Source: Clostridiales bacterium
Lineage (GTDB): Bacteria; Bacillota; Clostridia; Christensenellales; Aristaeellaceae
Assembly (NCBI GenBank): GCA_015056015.1
Contig: SVHD01000007.1
Span: 1 to 64,000, forward strand
Length of the DNA stretch: 64,000 nt
Reading direction: 5' to 3'
Notes under the pieces: model-generated
Databases searched by the model: none
What the model saw: the letters and a program-made list of their open reading frames with translations, nothing else
Told to the model about the DNA's origin: nothing
In this document: positions 1 through 8,677 of the stretch, piece after piece
How positions within the stretch are numbered: position 1 is the stretch's first letter
How the letters are laid out: each line of letters begins with the position of its first letter
Position numbers and translations under genes: made by a program

Positions 1-38
1 AGGCCGCTTTCGTGACCCTCTCTCGCGAGCGCTTGATT

Positions 39-67
39 ATAATAACACATCACCAAACGTTTGTCAA
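39..67 (-). promoter_or_regulatory. Consensus promoter with CAAACGTTTG operator-like palindrome, leaving the window
   Basis: On the minus strand TTGACA (62-67) and TATTAT (39-44) are separated by exactly 17 bp. The palindrome CAAACGTTTG (54-63), with a central CG as in LacI-family/CcpA operators, overlaps the -35 box and spacer. Transcription would run to the left out of the window, so the gene served is not visible. Positions 1-262 hold no credible gene; besides this promoter they contain a terminator and a tandem 9-bp repeat ATTGCGCAC at 152-169. Confidence 0.75.
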
Positions 68-111
68 CACCTTTTTTGAAAAAAATTCGATTTTTTTGAA
101 TCTTTTTTTAA

Positions 112-148
112 AAAAACGAAAAACCGGGAAGTTTTTGTACTTCCCGGT
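112..148 (-). terminator. Intrinsic terminator
   Basis: Read on the minus strand: arm ACCGGGAAG, 8-nt loop, arm CTTCCCGGT, then an interrupted run of T. It lies about 115 nt past the stop of the anti-sigma/DUF4349 gene and probably ends the sigma/anti-sigma transcript. Confidence 0.8.
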
Positions 149-262
149 CGAATTGCGCACATTGCGCACAACTTCTGCAACTTATTTCTTGAGATTCCTT
201 TCGGATTATTCTGGATTTTCTGGGCTTTCGCCCCTTAAAATCGCATTTTCTCAAAAGCTTTT

Positions 263-1426
263 TTATTTTTCTTTTTTCTTTTTCCAAATCTTTTTCACCG
301 CGAAAACCACCAGGCCAGCCAGAATCAGCCAGGGCGCGGCAGCGATCACGAAGACAACCATATCCCCCAGGAAGGCCACGCCCTCCGTGAAGGAATCCTG
401 CAGTGCAGACCAGATCCGCTGAAACAGCGATGCCTCTTCAGAAACCGCCACTTTCACTTCCTGTAAAGAAACATTAACCGTGCTGTAATCCACCTGATCA
501 TCATAATGATTCAATTGACCAGTGTAATGATCAATCCAATACTGCGTATCCGCAATGGCGCTTTCAATCTCAATCAGATCCGCAATATTTTCCGCTTCCG
601 CCAGCAGCACATTCAGTCGATCCATTTTTTGCTTCTGGGTTTCCAGGCGCGCCGCCGTGTCATAATAGCTTTCGCTGATATTCTGGCTTTGCTGCGTGAG
701 AGACGTGAGCGCGCCCACGCCCTGGGCGCCCGCAATGAAATCATCCAGTTTTTCCGAAGGGATGCGCAGCGTCAGGTAAGCATTTCGCAGCACCGTGCTA
801 TTTTTTTCTCCGTTGGCCGAAAGATATTCCATTCTTCCACCCATCCCGGCAGCTATATCCTGGATCGCCTGCAGATCGGCGTCATATTCCAGGGTTTTGA
901 TCGTAAAGCTTACCGTACGGATAATTTTTTCCGTTGTTTCTTCCGCTGCATTTTCCATGCCATACAGCGCGGAATCCATCATGGCATAATTGACGCCGTT
1001 ATCCGCGCTTCTTTTTAAGCTGGCCGCCGCCAGATCGTAGGAATCGCTGCTTCTATACATGACGGCATCATAATCCGCGCTTCCTCCAGCCGGATCCGTC
1101 TCCGGCCTGGAATCCCGGGTCAGCATCGTGCCGCCAAGGATGAATACAAATGCAGCGGCCGTCGCCACCCAGGTCTGCCAGCTTTTTTTCTTTTGCATTT
1201 GCTTTTCCATTTTTGTTTCCTCCCGAATCATTTGCCGCCAGGCTGAGGAAAATTCGTCCGGTACCTCGACCTCTTCATCCATTTTGCGGCAATCCATCCT
1301 CAATGCCAGCAGTGCGGCGCATTCCGCGCATTTTTCGGCATGAGCTTTCAGACGGGATGCATCCTCATCAGGAAGCACGCCATCCAGATAATCCTCGAGA
1401 AGATTTGAAAATTCCCTGCAATCCAT
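263..1426 (-). CDS. Zinc-finger anti-sigma factor fused to DUF4349
   Basis: 387 aa. The N-terminus (about residues 1-45) carries the anti-sigma zinc-finger motif HAEKCAEC (HxxxCxxC) seen in ZAS/zf-HC2 proteins that hold ECF sigma factors at the membrane. A transmembrane segment follows at about 84-105. The outer part (about 165-350) resembles DUF4349, with a predicted coiled coil near 250-285. A second hydrophobic segment and a Lys-rich tail close the protein, so both ends should be cytoplasmic. It starts 26 nt after the upstream sigma gene with RBS GAGGAGG. Inference: it is the cognate anti-sigma, with DUF4349 as the extracytoplasmic sensor. No site-2 protease is visible nearby. Confidence 0.85.
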   Translation of the reverse strand: MDCREFSNLLEDYLDGVLPDEDASRLKAHAEKCAECAALLALRMDCRKMDEEVEVPDEFSSAWRQMIREETKMEKQMQKKKSWQTWVATAAAFVFILGGTMLTRDSRPETDPAGGSADYDAVMYRSSDSYDLAAASLKRSADNGVNYAMMDSALYGMENAAEETTEKIIRTVSFTIKTLEYDADLQAIQDIAAGMGGRMEYLSANGEKNSTVLRNAYLTLRIPSEKLDDFIAGAQGVGALTSLTQQSQNISESYYDTAARLETQKQKMDRLNVLLAEAENIADLIEIESAIADTQYWIDHYTGQLNHYDDQVDYSTVNVSLQEVKVAVSEEASLFQRIWSALQDSFTEGVAFLGDMVVFVIAAAPWLILAGLVVFAVKKIWKKKKEK

Positions 1427-1452
1427 TCCTGTTTTCGCCTCCTCTCATTTCT

Positions 1453-2013
1453 TTAGACGGATCGGGAAGAAAAAAGTTCCGATGATTTTTTCAAAATTGT
1501 ACTTAATTTTTCTCTTGCGCGGTTAATGCGGCTTTTTACGGTGCCAAGAGGCAATTCCAGTACCCCGGCGATTTCTTCATATGCCATGCCCTGCATATCC
1601 CGCATCACAATCAATTGCCTGGCGTCATCCGGAAGCGCCGCAAGGCCCTCCTTCAGCAATCGCATTCTTTCCTTTTCCTCCAGCCGGGCATAGGCCCCCG
1701 GGGATTCATCCGGAATATCAAAGCCCGTTTCCTCCTGCATTTTTTCCAGGGACAGGGCCTCCTTCCGTTTCCGCAATTCATCCACGCACACATTCATGGC
1801 GATGCGCGTAATCCAGGTGGAAAACTGAGCATCCCGCCGGAAGGAATCAAAAGCGCGGAAAGCGCGCAGCATGGTTTCCTGGGCGCAATCCATCGCATCT
1901 TCCCGATTTCCCATCATATGATAGCAGGCGGCATAGACCTGGCGCTCGCATTCCGCGGCCAGCCGTTCAAAATGCTCGGCATTTTGCTTGCGGGAGAATA
2001 ATTTCAGTTCCAT
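1453..2013 (-). CDS. ECF-type RNA polymerase sigma factor
   Basis: 186 aa, sigma-70 family, extracytoplasmic-function group. Region 2 holds MMGNREDAMDCAQETMLRAF and the FSTWITRIAMNVCVDELRKR stretch; region 4 holds the helix-turn-helix MAYEEIAGVLELPLGTVKSRI. I chose the ATG at 2013, not the one at 2037, because AGGAGG sits 6 nt before it. It is co-transcribed with the anti-sigma gene downstream. It should direct RNA polymerase to a small regulon when the anti-sigma releases it. The leader carries an extended -10 promoter of ordinary sigma-A type, so no autoregulatory ECF promoter is evident. Confidence 0.92.
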   Translation of the reverse strand: MELKLFSRKQNAEHFERLAAECERQVYAACYHMMGNREDAMDCAQETMLRAFRAFDSFRRDAQFSTWITRIAMNVCVDELRKRKEALSLEKMQEETGFDIPDESPGAYARLEEKERMRLLKEGLAALPDDARQLIVMRDMQGMAYEEIAGVLELPLGTVKSRINRAREKLSTILKKSSELFSSRSV

Positions 2014-2052
2014 TTTCCGCCTCCTTTCCTCATTCAATCCTTGAACGCATTC

Positions 2053-2058
2053 ATTATA
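2053..2058 (-). promoter_or_regulatory. Extended -10 promoter of the sigma/anti-sigma operon
   Basis: The minus strand reads TGGTATAAT, a consensus extended -10. Its upstream half overlaps the terminator of the preceding NUDIX gene, so terminator and promoter are packed into about 50 bp. No good -35 is present. Confidence 0.65.
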
Positions 2059-2069
2059 CCATAGTTTCA

Positions 2070-2101
2070 GAAAAAAAGAACGGGGCGCAGCGCTCCGTTC
2101 T
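2070..2101 (-). terminator. Intrinsic terminator after the NUDIX gene
   Basis: Minus strand: GAACGGAG stem, loop, CCCCGTTC, followed by seven T. It ends the HAD-amidohydrolase-NUDIX operon. Confidence 0.85.
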
Positions 2102-2109
2102 TGTAAAAT

Positions 2110-2835
2110 TCATTCTTCTCCCGACCAGGCAAACCGGGGAACCATTTTCCCATTTACCGATACCATTTCATTCCACATTTTTGCCGGACGAACCCACATT
2201 TCTCCCGTGCCATACAACGCCCGGTAGATGACCATAGGCTCCAGGGTTTCAGAATGCAGGGCAAGTCCCTCCACCCGATAGCTGTTTCCTTTATAATGGC
2301 GATAAATCCCCTTGGGAATCCGGATCCGCATGCTTTCCAGGCAAAGAATGGGATACATAGGATCCCAATTGCTCCAGGAGCACATATCCTGCCACATTTT
2401 TTCATTTTCCCGGATTTTTTCCGGCAAAATCCATTGGGCAAATTGCACTTCTTCCGGCTGGTAGGTCATTTTTTCCAAAGGCATATCCTGATAAATCAGA
2501 TAGTTATCCCGGATAAAGCAGCCGTCACGGTTGGTTTCCGTGGAAACAACACGGGTACGGGAAAGATCGGGCGTAAAGCCCATTTCTTCCTCGCATTCCC
2601 GCAGGCAGGTGGTCAAGCTGTCCTCCCCCTGCACGGCAGCGCCGCCGGCGCAGCCCCACATATCGGGATGATTCTTTTTTTCCTTGGCACGAAGCTGCAG
2701 AAGGGTTTCCCCCTTGCTGTTGAGGAAGAATAAATCCACCACCAGATGATAGGTGTCTTTTTCCAGCTTGCTGCCCCGCTCCGCCGTTTTTCCAATCAGA
2801 TTCCGGTTTTTATCATATAAATCCCAGATTTCCAT
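2110..2835 (-). CDS. NUDIX hydrolase fused to a DUF1653 domain
   Basis: 241 aa. Residues about 1-160 form an isopentenyl-diphosphate-isomerase/YfcD-like NUDIX domain with a complete Nudix box at about 64-86 (Gx5Ex7REUxEExGU: G..E..RECEEEMGF). The C-terminus (about 172-239) matches DUF1653, which normally occurs alone as a protein of about 70 aa, recognised here by GIYRHYKGN, HSETLE, YRALYG and VPRF. NUDIX proteins cleave nucleoside-diphosphate-linked substrates; the substrate here is unknown. RBS AAAGGAA; the start lies 15 nt after the amidohydrolase stop, as last gene of the operon. Confidence 0.85.
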   Translation of the reverse strand: MEIWDLYDKNRNLIGKTAERGSKLEKDTYHLVVDLFFLNSKGETLLQLRAKEKKNHPDMWGCAGGAAVQGEDSLTTCLRECEEEMGFTPDLSRTRVVSTETNRDGCFIRDNYLIYQDMPLEKMTYQPEEVQFAQWILPEKIRENEKMWQDMCSWSNWDPMYPILCLESMRIRIPKGIYRHYKGNSYRVEGLALHSETLEPMVIYRALYGTGEMWVRPAKMWNEMVSVNGKMVPRFAWSGEE

Positions 2836-2850
2836 GCTTGTTTCCTTTCG

Positions 2851-4455
2851 TTATGCGTGGCATTTGCGTTCCCTGCCGCCCACCACGGTCATGACCGGCT
2901 GCTGATGCAGAATTTCCATCGGATCCATTTCCGCAAAATCCCGGGGATAAATGGAAAGATCGGCCAGATAGCCTTCCCGGATACACCCCAGGCGATCATC
3001 CATCCCTACAGTCTTTGCCGCCAGACGGGTATGGCAGCCAATTGCCTCTTCCACCGTCAGGCATTGATCGGGAAGCCAGCCATTTTCCGGCTTACCATCA
3101 TAATCCTTCCGGGTAACGGCGCAGTAAATATTCCCCGCCGGGGCCAGGGATTCCACCGGGCAATCGCTGCCGGAAGAAATGCAGACGCCCTTGTCCAGCA
3201 GCGTTTTCCAGTTATAGCTGGTCTTTGCCAATGCTTCGCCAACCCGATCGCCGCAGATATGCAGATCATATTCCACAAAGACCGGCTGGGCATATACATG
3301 CACGCCCATTTTCGCAATGCGCTCCAATTGCGCCCGCGAAGTAATCTGGCAATGCACAATACCGTCAGGCAAATGATCCGTTCCCGGCACTTGCGCCCGG
3401 GCATATTCAATGGCGTCCAGCACCAATTCCACCCCGGCGTCTCCTATGGCGTGGGTGATAAAGGGCATCCCCGCCCGATGGGATTGCAGGGCGACGGAAA
3501 AATATTCTTCTTTCGTATACACCGGCACGCCCCTGGTATCCGGCGCATCCGCATAGGGCTGCTTCAGCCAGGCCGTTCTGGCGCCCAGGCTGCCGTCGGT
3601 GTAGAGCTTTCGCGGCCCCAGGCGGAACCAATCGCTGCCCTGGCCATAGCGATAGCCGGCACGCAGGAATTCTTCCATCTCTTCCTCCGTTGCAAGGGCG
3701 CATTGCTGCACCACCCGGACGGGCATTTTTCCTTCCTTTTCCAGTTCCCGATAGGCCCGAATCACCGTATGCATGGAAAAACCGGCAGTACCAAGGTCAT
3801 CGGAAAAAATGGCAGTCAATCCTGCATCCGCCGCAATCTGCATGCCGGAAAGCAGCAGTTTCTTACAGCTTTCCACCCCTTCATCCGTAACAACCGCATC
3901 CAGCAGATTCAGCGCATTTTCCGTCAGGATACCGGCGTCAAAATCAATTTCGCCGCCTGCGGGCGCTTTCGTCTGCGCATCAATGCCCGCCATCTGCAGG
4001 GCCACGGAATTGACAATCACCATATGTCCGCATACCCGGCGCATCTTCACCCCATGCCGAGGCGCAATTTCATCCAATTCCGCCTTGGTAATCAGCCGGC
4101 GATCGGGCCACAAATCCTGATTGAAGCCCCGGGCTTCAATGATCGTTCCCTCCGGCTGCTCCGCCGCACGCCTGCCAATGGCAGCCAATACTTCTTCCCG
4201 GCTGCGCATCCCATCCAGCACCACGCCGCGCCGGCTGGCGCCCAGGCTCAGAATATGCAGATGAGAATCCATCAATCCGGGATAAACCGCCGCGCCCTGC
4301 AAATCCACCAGCCGGGCATTCTCATCCCGCATCGGCAGAATTTCTTCGCTGCCGCCAACCGCCGCAATCTTTCCGTCCCGGATCAGAATTGCTTCCGCCT
4401 TCGGCTGCTCAGGATTCATGGTAGTGATTTTTCCATTATAATAGATCGTTTGCAT
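2851..4455 (-). CDS. YtcJ-type metal-dependent amidohydrolase
   Basis: 534 aa, amidohydrolase_3 family (YtcJ/exoenzyme-regulatory-protein type). Metal-binding HxH occurs in MDSHLHILSLG near residue 67; later features are the conserved DGSLGARTAWL, the His in FITHAIGDAGVE and SGSDCPVESL. These enzymes hydrolyse amide or similar bonds; the substrate is not predictable. I place the start at 4455 (MQTIYYNG), 4 nt after the stop of the HAD gene. The longer reading from 4500 would overlap that gene and has no family support. Confidence 0.88.
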   Translation of the reverse strand: MQTIYYNGKITTMNPEQPKAEAILIRDGKIAAVGGSEEILPMRDENARLVDLQGAAVYPGLMDSHLHILSLGASRRGVVLDGMRSREEVLAAIGRRAAEQPEGTIIEARGFNQDLWPDRRLITKAELDEIAPRHGVKMRRVCGHMVIVNSVALQMAGIDAQTKAPAGGEIDFDAGILTENALNLLDAVVTDEGVESCKKLLLSGMQIAADAGLTAIFSDDLGTAGFSMHTVIRAYRELEKEGKMPVRVVQQCALATEEEMEEFLRAGYRYGQGSDWFRLGPRKLYTDGSLGARTAWLKQPYADAPDTRGVPVYTKEEYFSVALQSHRAGMPFITHAIGDAGVELVLDAIEYARAQVPGTDHLPDGIVHCQITSRAQLERIAKMGVHVYAQPVFVEYDLHICGDRVGEALAKTSYNWKTLLDKGVCISSGSDCPVESLAPAGNIYCAVTRKDYDGKPENGWLPDQCLTVEEAIGCHTRLAAKTVGMDDRLGCIREGYLADLSIYPRDFAEMDPMEILHQQPVMTVVGGRERKCHA

Positions 4456-4459
4456 CTTC

Positions 4460-5239
4460 TTATTCCTCAGGACAGATTTCTCCCACGCCGGAAAGCACAT
4501 AATGGGGACGATACGGGAATGTATTCATCATTTCAGGTGTGGTCACGCCGGAAAGCACCAGCACCGTATCCAGGCCCGTTTCCACGCCCGCCACAATATC
4601 CGTATCCATCCGATCGCCAACCATCACTGCTTCACCGCTGTGGCAGCCAAGCAGCTTCAGCCCGGTTCGCATCATCAGCGGATTGGGCTTTCCCACATAA
4701 TAGGCGCTGCAGCCGGTGGTCAATTCAATGGGTGAAACCAGCGCCCGGCACGCAGGAATAATTCCCTTTTCAGAAGGGCCGGTCATATCCGTATTGGTGC
4801 CGATCAGCCGGGCGCCCTTTTGCACGAAATGAACCGCCTTCAGAATGCTTTCATAATTATAATTGCTGGTTTCCCCCACGATCACATAATCAGGATTCAC
4901 ATCATTCATGGTGATGCCGGCTTCATACAGGGCATTCAATAAACCCGGCGCGCCAATCACGTAGGCCGTGCAGCCCGGGCTCTGGCTGGCTACAAATTTT
5001 GCCGTTGCCAGGGCGCTGGTATAAAAATGGCTTTCATCCACGTCCATGCCCATCCGGGATAATTTCTGCGCCAGCTCCCTGGGAGATCGTTCGCTGGAAT
5101 TGGTCAGAAACAGAAATCGTTTTTTCTCCCGCTGCAGCCAGGCAACAAATTCCTTCACCCCGGGCAGCAGCTGATTTCCGTGATAGATTACGCCGTCCAT
5201 GTCACAAAGGAAGCCTTTTTTACTTCTTAAATTTTCCAT
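4460..5239 (-). CDS. HAD-IIA family phosphatase, NagD-like
   Basis: 259 aa, full length for the family. HAD motif I is DMDGVIYHG (residues 13-21), motif II TNSS, then GKPNP and the acidic motif GDRMDTDI. The C2 cap between motifs II and III is typical of NagD/AraL/p-nitrophenyl-phosphatase-like enzymes, which dephosphorylate sugar phosphates or nucleotides in the cytoplasm. First gene of the minus-strand operon with the amidohydrolase and NUDIX-DUF1653 genes; RBS GGGGGA. Confidence 0.9.
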   Translation of the reverse strand: MENLRSKKGFLCDMDGVIYHGNQLLPGVKEFVAWLQREKKRFLFLTNSSERSPRELAQKLSRMGMDVDESHFYTSALATAKFVASQSPGCTAYVIGAPGLLNALYEAGITMNDVNPDYVIVGETSNYNYESILKAVHFVQKGARLIGTNTDMTGPSEKGIIPACRALVSPIELTTGCSAYYVGKPNPLMMRTGLKLLGCHSGEAVMVGDRMDTDIVAGVETGLDTVLVLSGVTTPEMMNTFPYRPHYVLSGVGEICPEE

Positions 5240-5274
5240 ACCAATTCCCCCTTTAACAATATCATTCCTGCTTC

Positions 5275-5303
5275 ATTTTATCAGGAAACAGGGCAAAGCG
5301 CAA
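5275..5303 (-). promoter_or_regulatory. Promoter of the HAD-amidohydrolase-NUDIX operon
   Basis: Minus strand TTGCGC (5298-5303), 17-bp spacer, TAAAAT (5275-5280), about 35 nt before the start codon. Confidence 0.55.
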
Positions 5304-5362
5304 GAAAACAAATTGGCCGCTTTTCCCCCATCCAGGCCGATTGCTCTCTTTCTGTTCATTTC

Positions 5363-5391
5363 TTGCATCAGGGAAAACGGCGTGCTATAAT
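5363..5391 (+). promoter_or_regulatory. Promoter of ylmH-like gene
   Basis: TTGCAT (5363-5368), 17-bp spacer and an extended -10 TGCTATAAT (TATAAT 5386-5391), 26 nt before the start codon. Confidence 0.7.
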
Positions 5392-5416
5392 ATCCCAATT
5401 GAAGGGAGGGAGCAGC

Positions 5417-6166
5417 ATGGATGATGCGCTGGAAAAGCGATTCCGGGAATTGGCCAATCGCGCCTGGAGTCAGGGAAGCTATGTATTTACCCATTTTCTG
5501 GATCTGGCCGGTTTATCCGCATTTCATTCCCTGGTGCCTTCCCTGCCCCCCGTTCCCTACACGCTCTTTGGCGGGGCAGAAGGATGCGAGCGGCAGATGC
5601 TGCGTTTTGGCAGTGAAGAGCATTGCGGTTATGATATGCCCTTTCCCATCTGCTGCCTGAAAATCGCCCCCTCCAATCCCAAATTTGCCGAAAAGCTGAC
5701 CCACCGTGATTATCTGGGCGCGCTGATGGCCCAGGGCATTGAGCGGGAATTACTGGGGGATATCATCGTGCGGGAGGATGCGGCCTATCTTTTCTGCGAA
5801 GAAAAAATTGCCCCCTATCTGGCAGATAATTTCACCCAGGCCCGGCACACCACGCTGCGCTGCACTTGGATCGAATCGCTGCCGGAGGGAGAATTATTCA
5901 AAACCCAGCGGCTCGGCGTGCAGCTTTCCTCTGAGCGGCTGGACGCCCTCATCGCCCATGTATACAAAATGTCCCGAGGGGATGCCCAGGCCCTGTTCCC
6001 CGCCGGAAAAATTTATGTCAACGGTCGCCTTTGCCAAAGCGCAGGCCATACGCCCAAGGAAAATGATCTGATTTCCGTCCGGGGTTACGGGCGCATGCGA
6101 TACAAGGGCGTGGAAAGCCTGTCCAAGAAGGGAAAATGCAATACTATTGTTGAAATTTATGTGTAA
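5417..6166 (+). CDS. YlmH-family S4-domain RNA-binding protein
   Basis: 249 aa. An N-terminal alpha/beta region carries LFGGAEGCERQMLRFG; it is followed by DYLGALMAQGIERELLGDI, diagnostic of YlmH, and a C-terminal S4 RNA-binding domain (about 175-235, with FPAGKIYVNGRL). YlmH homologues act on ribosomes and in Bacillus are encoded beside division genes; here the gene is alone, next to a hydrolase. Start at 5417 is set by GGAGGG 6-10 nt upstream. Confidence 0.87.
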   Translation: MDDALEKRFRELANRAWSQGSYVFTHFLDLAGLSAFHSLVPSLPPVPYTLFGGAEGCERQMLRFGSEEHCGYDMPFPICCLKIAPSNPKFAEKLTHRDYLGALMAQGIERELLGDIIVREDAAYLFCEEKIAPYLADNFTQARHTTLRCTWIESLPEGELFKTQRLGVQLSSERLDALIAHVYKMSRGDAQALFPAGKIYVNGRLCQSAGHTPKENDLISVRGYGRMRYKGVESLSKKGKCNTIVEIYV

Positions 6167-6181
6167 ATCGCAGGTGTTATC

Positions 6182-6976
6182 ATGAATTACAGAATTATTG
6201 ACTGCCACACCCACGTATACCCAGATAAAATTGCCACCAAAGCCGTGGAAAGCATCGGGCATTTTTATGATATTCCCATGGAACTGGATGGCACGGTAAA
6301 CACTCTTTTGAATATCAGCCGGCAGGCCGGCGTGGATCAGTGTCTGATTCACGGGGTGGCAGTGGACGCCCTTCATGTGCGCCACATCAATGATTTCGTC
6401 ATTGCCACCGTGCAGGCGCATCCTGACCGGCTCATGGGCTTTGGTACCCTGCACCCCGATATGGAAGATCCGGGCAAGGAACTGGATCGGATGCTGCGGG
6501 CCGGTTTATGCGGCGTAAAGCTGCATCCCGATATGCAGAAATTCAGTCTGGGGGAAGCGCGGACGGATCGGCTCTTTGCCGTTTGCGAGGGCGTATGCCC
6601 CATGCTTTTCCATACCGGGGACAAACGTTATCAGTATTCCAATCCGGCATTGATTCCGCCCATCATGAAAAAGCATCCTCATCTTACGCTGATCTGCGCG
6701 CATTTTGGCGGCTACAGCGAATGGGATGACGCCGTCAAATGCCTGGCAGATGAAAATGTATATGTAGATTCCTCCAGTTCCTTTTTCATGCTGGGCAAGG
6801 AGCGCGTCCGGGAATTGATCGATCTTTACGGCGCGGATCGGGTGCTCTTTGGCAGCGATTATCCCATGTGGCAGATGAAGGCGGAAAAGGAAACGCTACT
6901 TTCCCTGGGGCTTCCCGAAAACGATCTGCAAAAGATCTTTTCCGGCAATCTTCTGCATCTGCTGGGGAAGGAATAA
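6182..6976 (+). CDS. TIM-barrel metal-dependent hydrolase (amidohydrolase_2)
   Basis: 264 aa. It opens with the metal site DCHTHVYPDK (HxH, residues 8-10), continues with GVKLHPD, LICAHFGG and ends with VLFGSDYPMW (Asp ligand), the layout of the amidohydrolase_2 group (lactonases, decarboxylases). The specific substrate is unknown. It begins 15 nt after the YlmH stop and shares its promoter. Confidence 0.85.
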   Translation: MNYRIIDCHTHVYPDKIATKAVESIGHFYDIPMELDGTVNTLLNISRQAGVDQCLIHGVAVDALHVRHINDFVIATVQAHPDRLMGFGTLHPDMEDPGKELDRMLRAGLCGVKLHPDMQKFSLGEARTDRLFAVCEGVCPMLFHTGDKRYQYSNPALIPPIMKKHPHLTLICAHFGGYSEWDDAVKCLADENVYVDSSSSFFMLGKERVRELIDLYGADRVLFGSDYPMWQMKAEKETLLSLGLPENDLQKIFSGNLLHLLGKE

Positions 6977-7090
6977 AGATGGGTGCATTTTATTAAGAGA
7001 GATTCTTTGCCCCTTCCTCACGCCCGCCAAGAAAGTCATCCTGGTTGTATATTCTATATTTCTGCCCGCCCGTATGCCAGCGGGGTACAT

Positions 7091-7142
7091 AAAAACAATG
7101 CAGGCAAGTAGAATGCATCTGCTTCCTGCATTGTTTTTATTA
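7091..7142 (+). terminator. Long hairpin terminator
   Basis: Perfect 14-bp arms AAAAACAATGCAGG (7091-7104) and CCTGCATTGTTTTT (7125-7138), with an inner 6-bp stem (AAGTAG/CTGCTT). The U-rich tail makes it a terminator for the 5.4-7.0 kb transcript; the A-rich left arm lets it work in both directions. The remainder of 6977-7300 is otherwise empty. Confidence 0.8.
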
Positions 7143-7256
7143 TTGGCAAATGCGTTCAAAAGAAAATCATTCGCATGACACATAGCCAAGATATATTTCT
7201 CCGAAGCATTTCGCCGGACTCATCTTTCTGATCTCCAGGATATACGCTTTTGCATC

Positions 7257-7286
7257 AAAAAAGCTGCCATGCTTTCGCATGGCAGC
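7257..7286 (-). terminator. Terminator of the UgpC-type ATPase gene
   Basis: Minus strand GCTGCCATGC-GAAA-GCATGGCAGC followed by six T: perfect 10-bp stem, stable GNRA tetraloop. Confidence 0.93.
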
Positions 7287-7300
7287 CAATGAATCAATAA

Positions 7301-8422
7301 TTAGCGATTCAGGATGGTTTCTTCGGTGTCCTTATCGAAGAAGTGCAGACGAGCGGTATCCAGAGCAACCTTCACCTTGTCGCCAGCGCGGGTAGCGGTG
7401 CGAGGATCAACGCGAGCGATGACGTTTTCTTCCTTGCCGGAGGTGGTGAAGTACAGATAGGTTTCGGAGCCCATCAATTCGGTAACTTCAACATGCACAT
7501 CCATAGCGGCGTCGGCATGAGCGGCCACGAATTCGGGATCGTCGTCGATATTTTCGGGACGGATACCCATGGTGACTTCCTTGCCGATGTAGCTTTCGTC
7601 AACCAGCTTGGCAACCTTTTCGGCGGGAACAACGATCTTGTTGTCGCCGAACACGGCCACGACCTTGCCATCTTCCTTCTCCAGCTTGACGTCGAAGAAG
7701 TTCATCTGGGGAGAGCCGATGAAGCCGGCAACGAACTTGTTGTTGGGATAGTCGTAGTTGTTCTGGGGGGTATCAACCTGCTGGATGAAACCGTCCTTCA
7801 TGATAACGATACGGGAACCCATGGTCATAGCTTCGGTCTGGTCATGGGTAACGTAGATGAAGGTGGTCTGCAGGCGCTGATGCAGCTTGGTGATTTCAGT
7901 ACGCATGGCAACGCGCAGCTTGGCGTCCAGGTTGGACAGAGGTTCGTCCATCAGGAAGACCTTGGGTTCACGAACGATGGCACGGCCCAGAGCAACGCGC
8001 TGACGCTGACCACCGGACAGAGCCTTGGGCTTACGGTTGAGCAGATAGCCGATGTCCAGGATGCGGGCGGCTTCTTCCACGCGGCGCTTGATTTCATCCT
8101 TGGGGGTCTTGCGCAGCTTCAGACCGAAGGCCATGTTGTCATACACGGTCATATGGGGATACAGAGCGTAGTTCTGGAAAACCATGGCGATGTCGCGATC
8201 CTTGGGAGCGACGTCGTTGACCAGCTTGTCGCCGATGTAGAGTTCGCCGTCAGAGATTTCTTCCAGACCGGCAACCATGCGCAGGGTGGTGGACTTACCG
8301 CAGCCGGAAGGACCGACCAGAACGATAAATTCCTTGTCTTCGATGTCCAGGCAGAAATCGCTTACAGCGGTGACGCCGCCGGCATAAACCTTATAGATGT
8401 GCTGCAAAGATACGCTTGCCAT
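7301..8422 (-). CDS. ugpC: Orphan MalK/UgpC/MsmX-type ABC transporter ATPase
   Basis: 373 aa. Walker [10 protein letters not shown] (about 37-45), signature [14 protein letters not shown], Walker [18 protein letters not shown]-loop [10 protein letters not shown], then a TOBE/OB regulatory domain (about 235-373). This is the CUT1 sugar-transporter ATPase family. No permease gene adjoins it, as for MsmX-type shared ATPases that serve several importers; the importer at 35.4-39.1 kb lacks an ATPase and is a natural partner (inference). Codon use (many AAC, TTC, GTT) indicates strong expression. Start at 8422 follows GGAGG by 8 nt; a TTG at 8440 is less likely. Confidence 0.93.
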   Translation of the reverse strand: MASVSLQHIYKVYAGGVTAVSDFCLDIEDKEFIVLVGPSGCGKSTTLRMVAGLEEISDGELYIGDKLVNDVAPKDRDIAMVFQNYALYPHMTVYDNMAFGLKLRKTPKDEIKRRVEEAARILDIGYLLNRKPKALSGGQRQRVALGRAIVREPKVFLMDEPLSNLDAKLRVAMRTEITKLHQRLQTTFIYVTHDQTEAMTMGSRIVIMKDGFIQQVDTPQNNYDYPNNKFVAGFIGSPQMNFFDVKLEKEDGKVVAVFGDNKIVVPAEKVAKLVDESYIGKEVTMGIRPENIDDDPEFVAAHADAAMDVHVEVTELMGSETYLYFTTSGKEENVIARVDPRTATRAGDKVKVALDTARLHFFDKDTEETILNR

Positions 8423-8505
8423 TGATGAATCCTCCTTCAAATTGGTTACAGGTTATCACAGCCGGCCTGGACGGTGGTTAATTCCATGCCGGACTTGTTA
8501 TACTT

Positions 8506-8511
8506 ATTATA
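8506..8511 (-). promoter_or_regulatory. -10 element of the ATPase gene
   Basis: Minus strand TATAAT within AAGTATAATAAG, about 84 nt before the start codon. No clear -35 is seen. Confidence 0.5.
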
Positions 8512-8621
8512 CTTTCTTCCAGCCAAAATGACCATTCCCAAAACTCAACAAATATTCGGGTTTTTGTTCGTGCAAGAGTTGTATTCAACGGAATTTTAAA
8601 AACCAGTTGCGTTGTTTTTAC

Positions 8622-8650
8622 TTGACAAGGATTTTTTTCCGCGCAATAAT
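8622..8650 (+). promoter_or_regulatory. Promoter of the sirtuin gene
   Basis: TTGACA (8622-8627), 17-bp spacer, AATAAT (8645-8650). Confidence 0.75.
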
Positions 8651-8677
8651 ATGCACAAAAAGAGGAGGAATGAAATC

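Noticed and set aside
152-169. Tandem repeat ATTGCGCAC x2 as a CRISPR or regulatory array
   Set aside because: Only two 9-bp units, no spacers, no third copy nearby.
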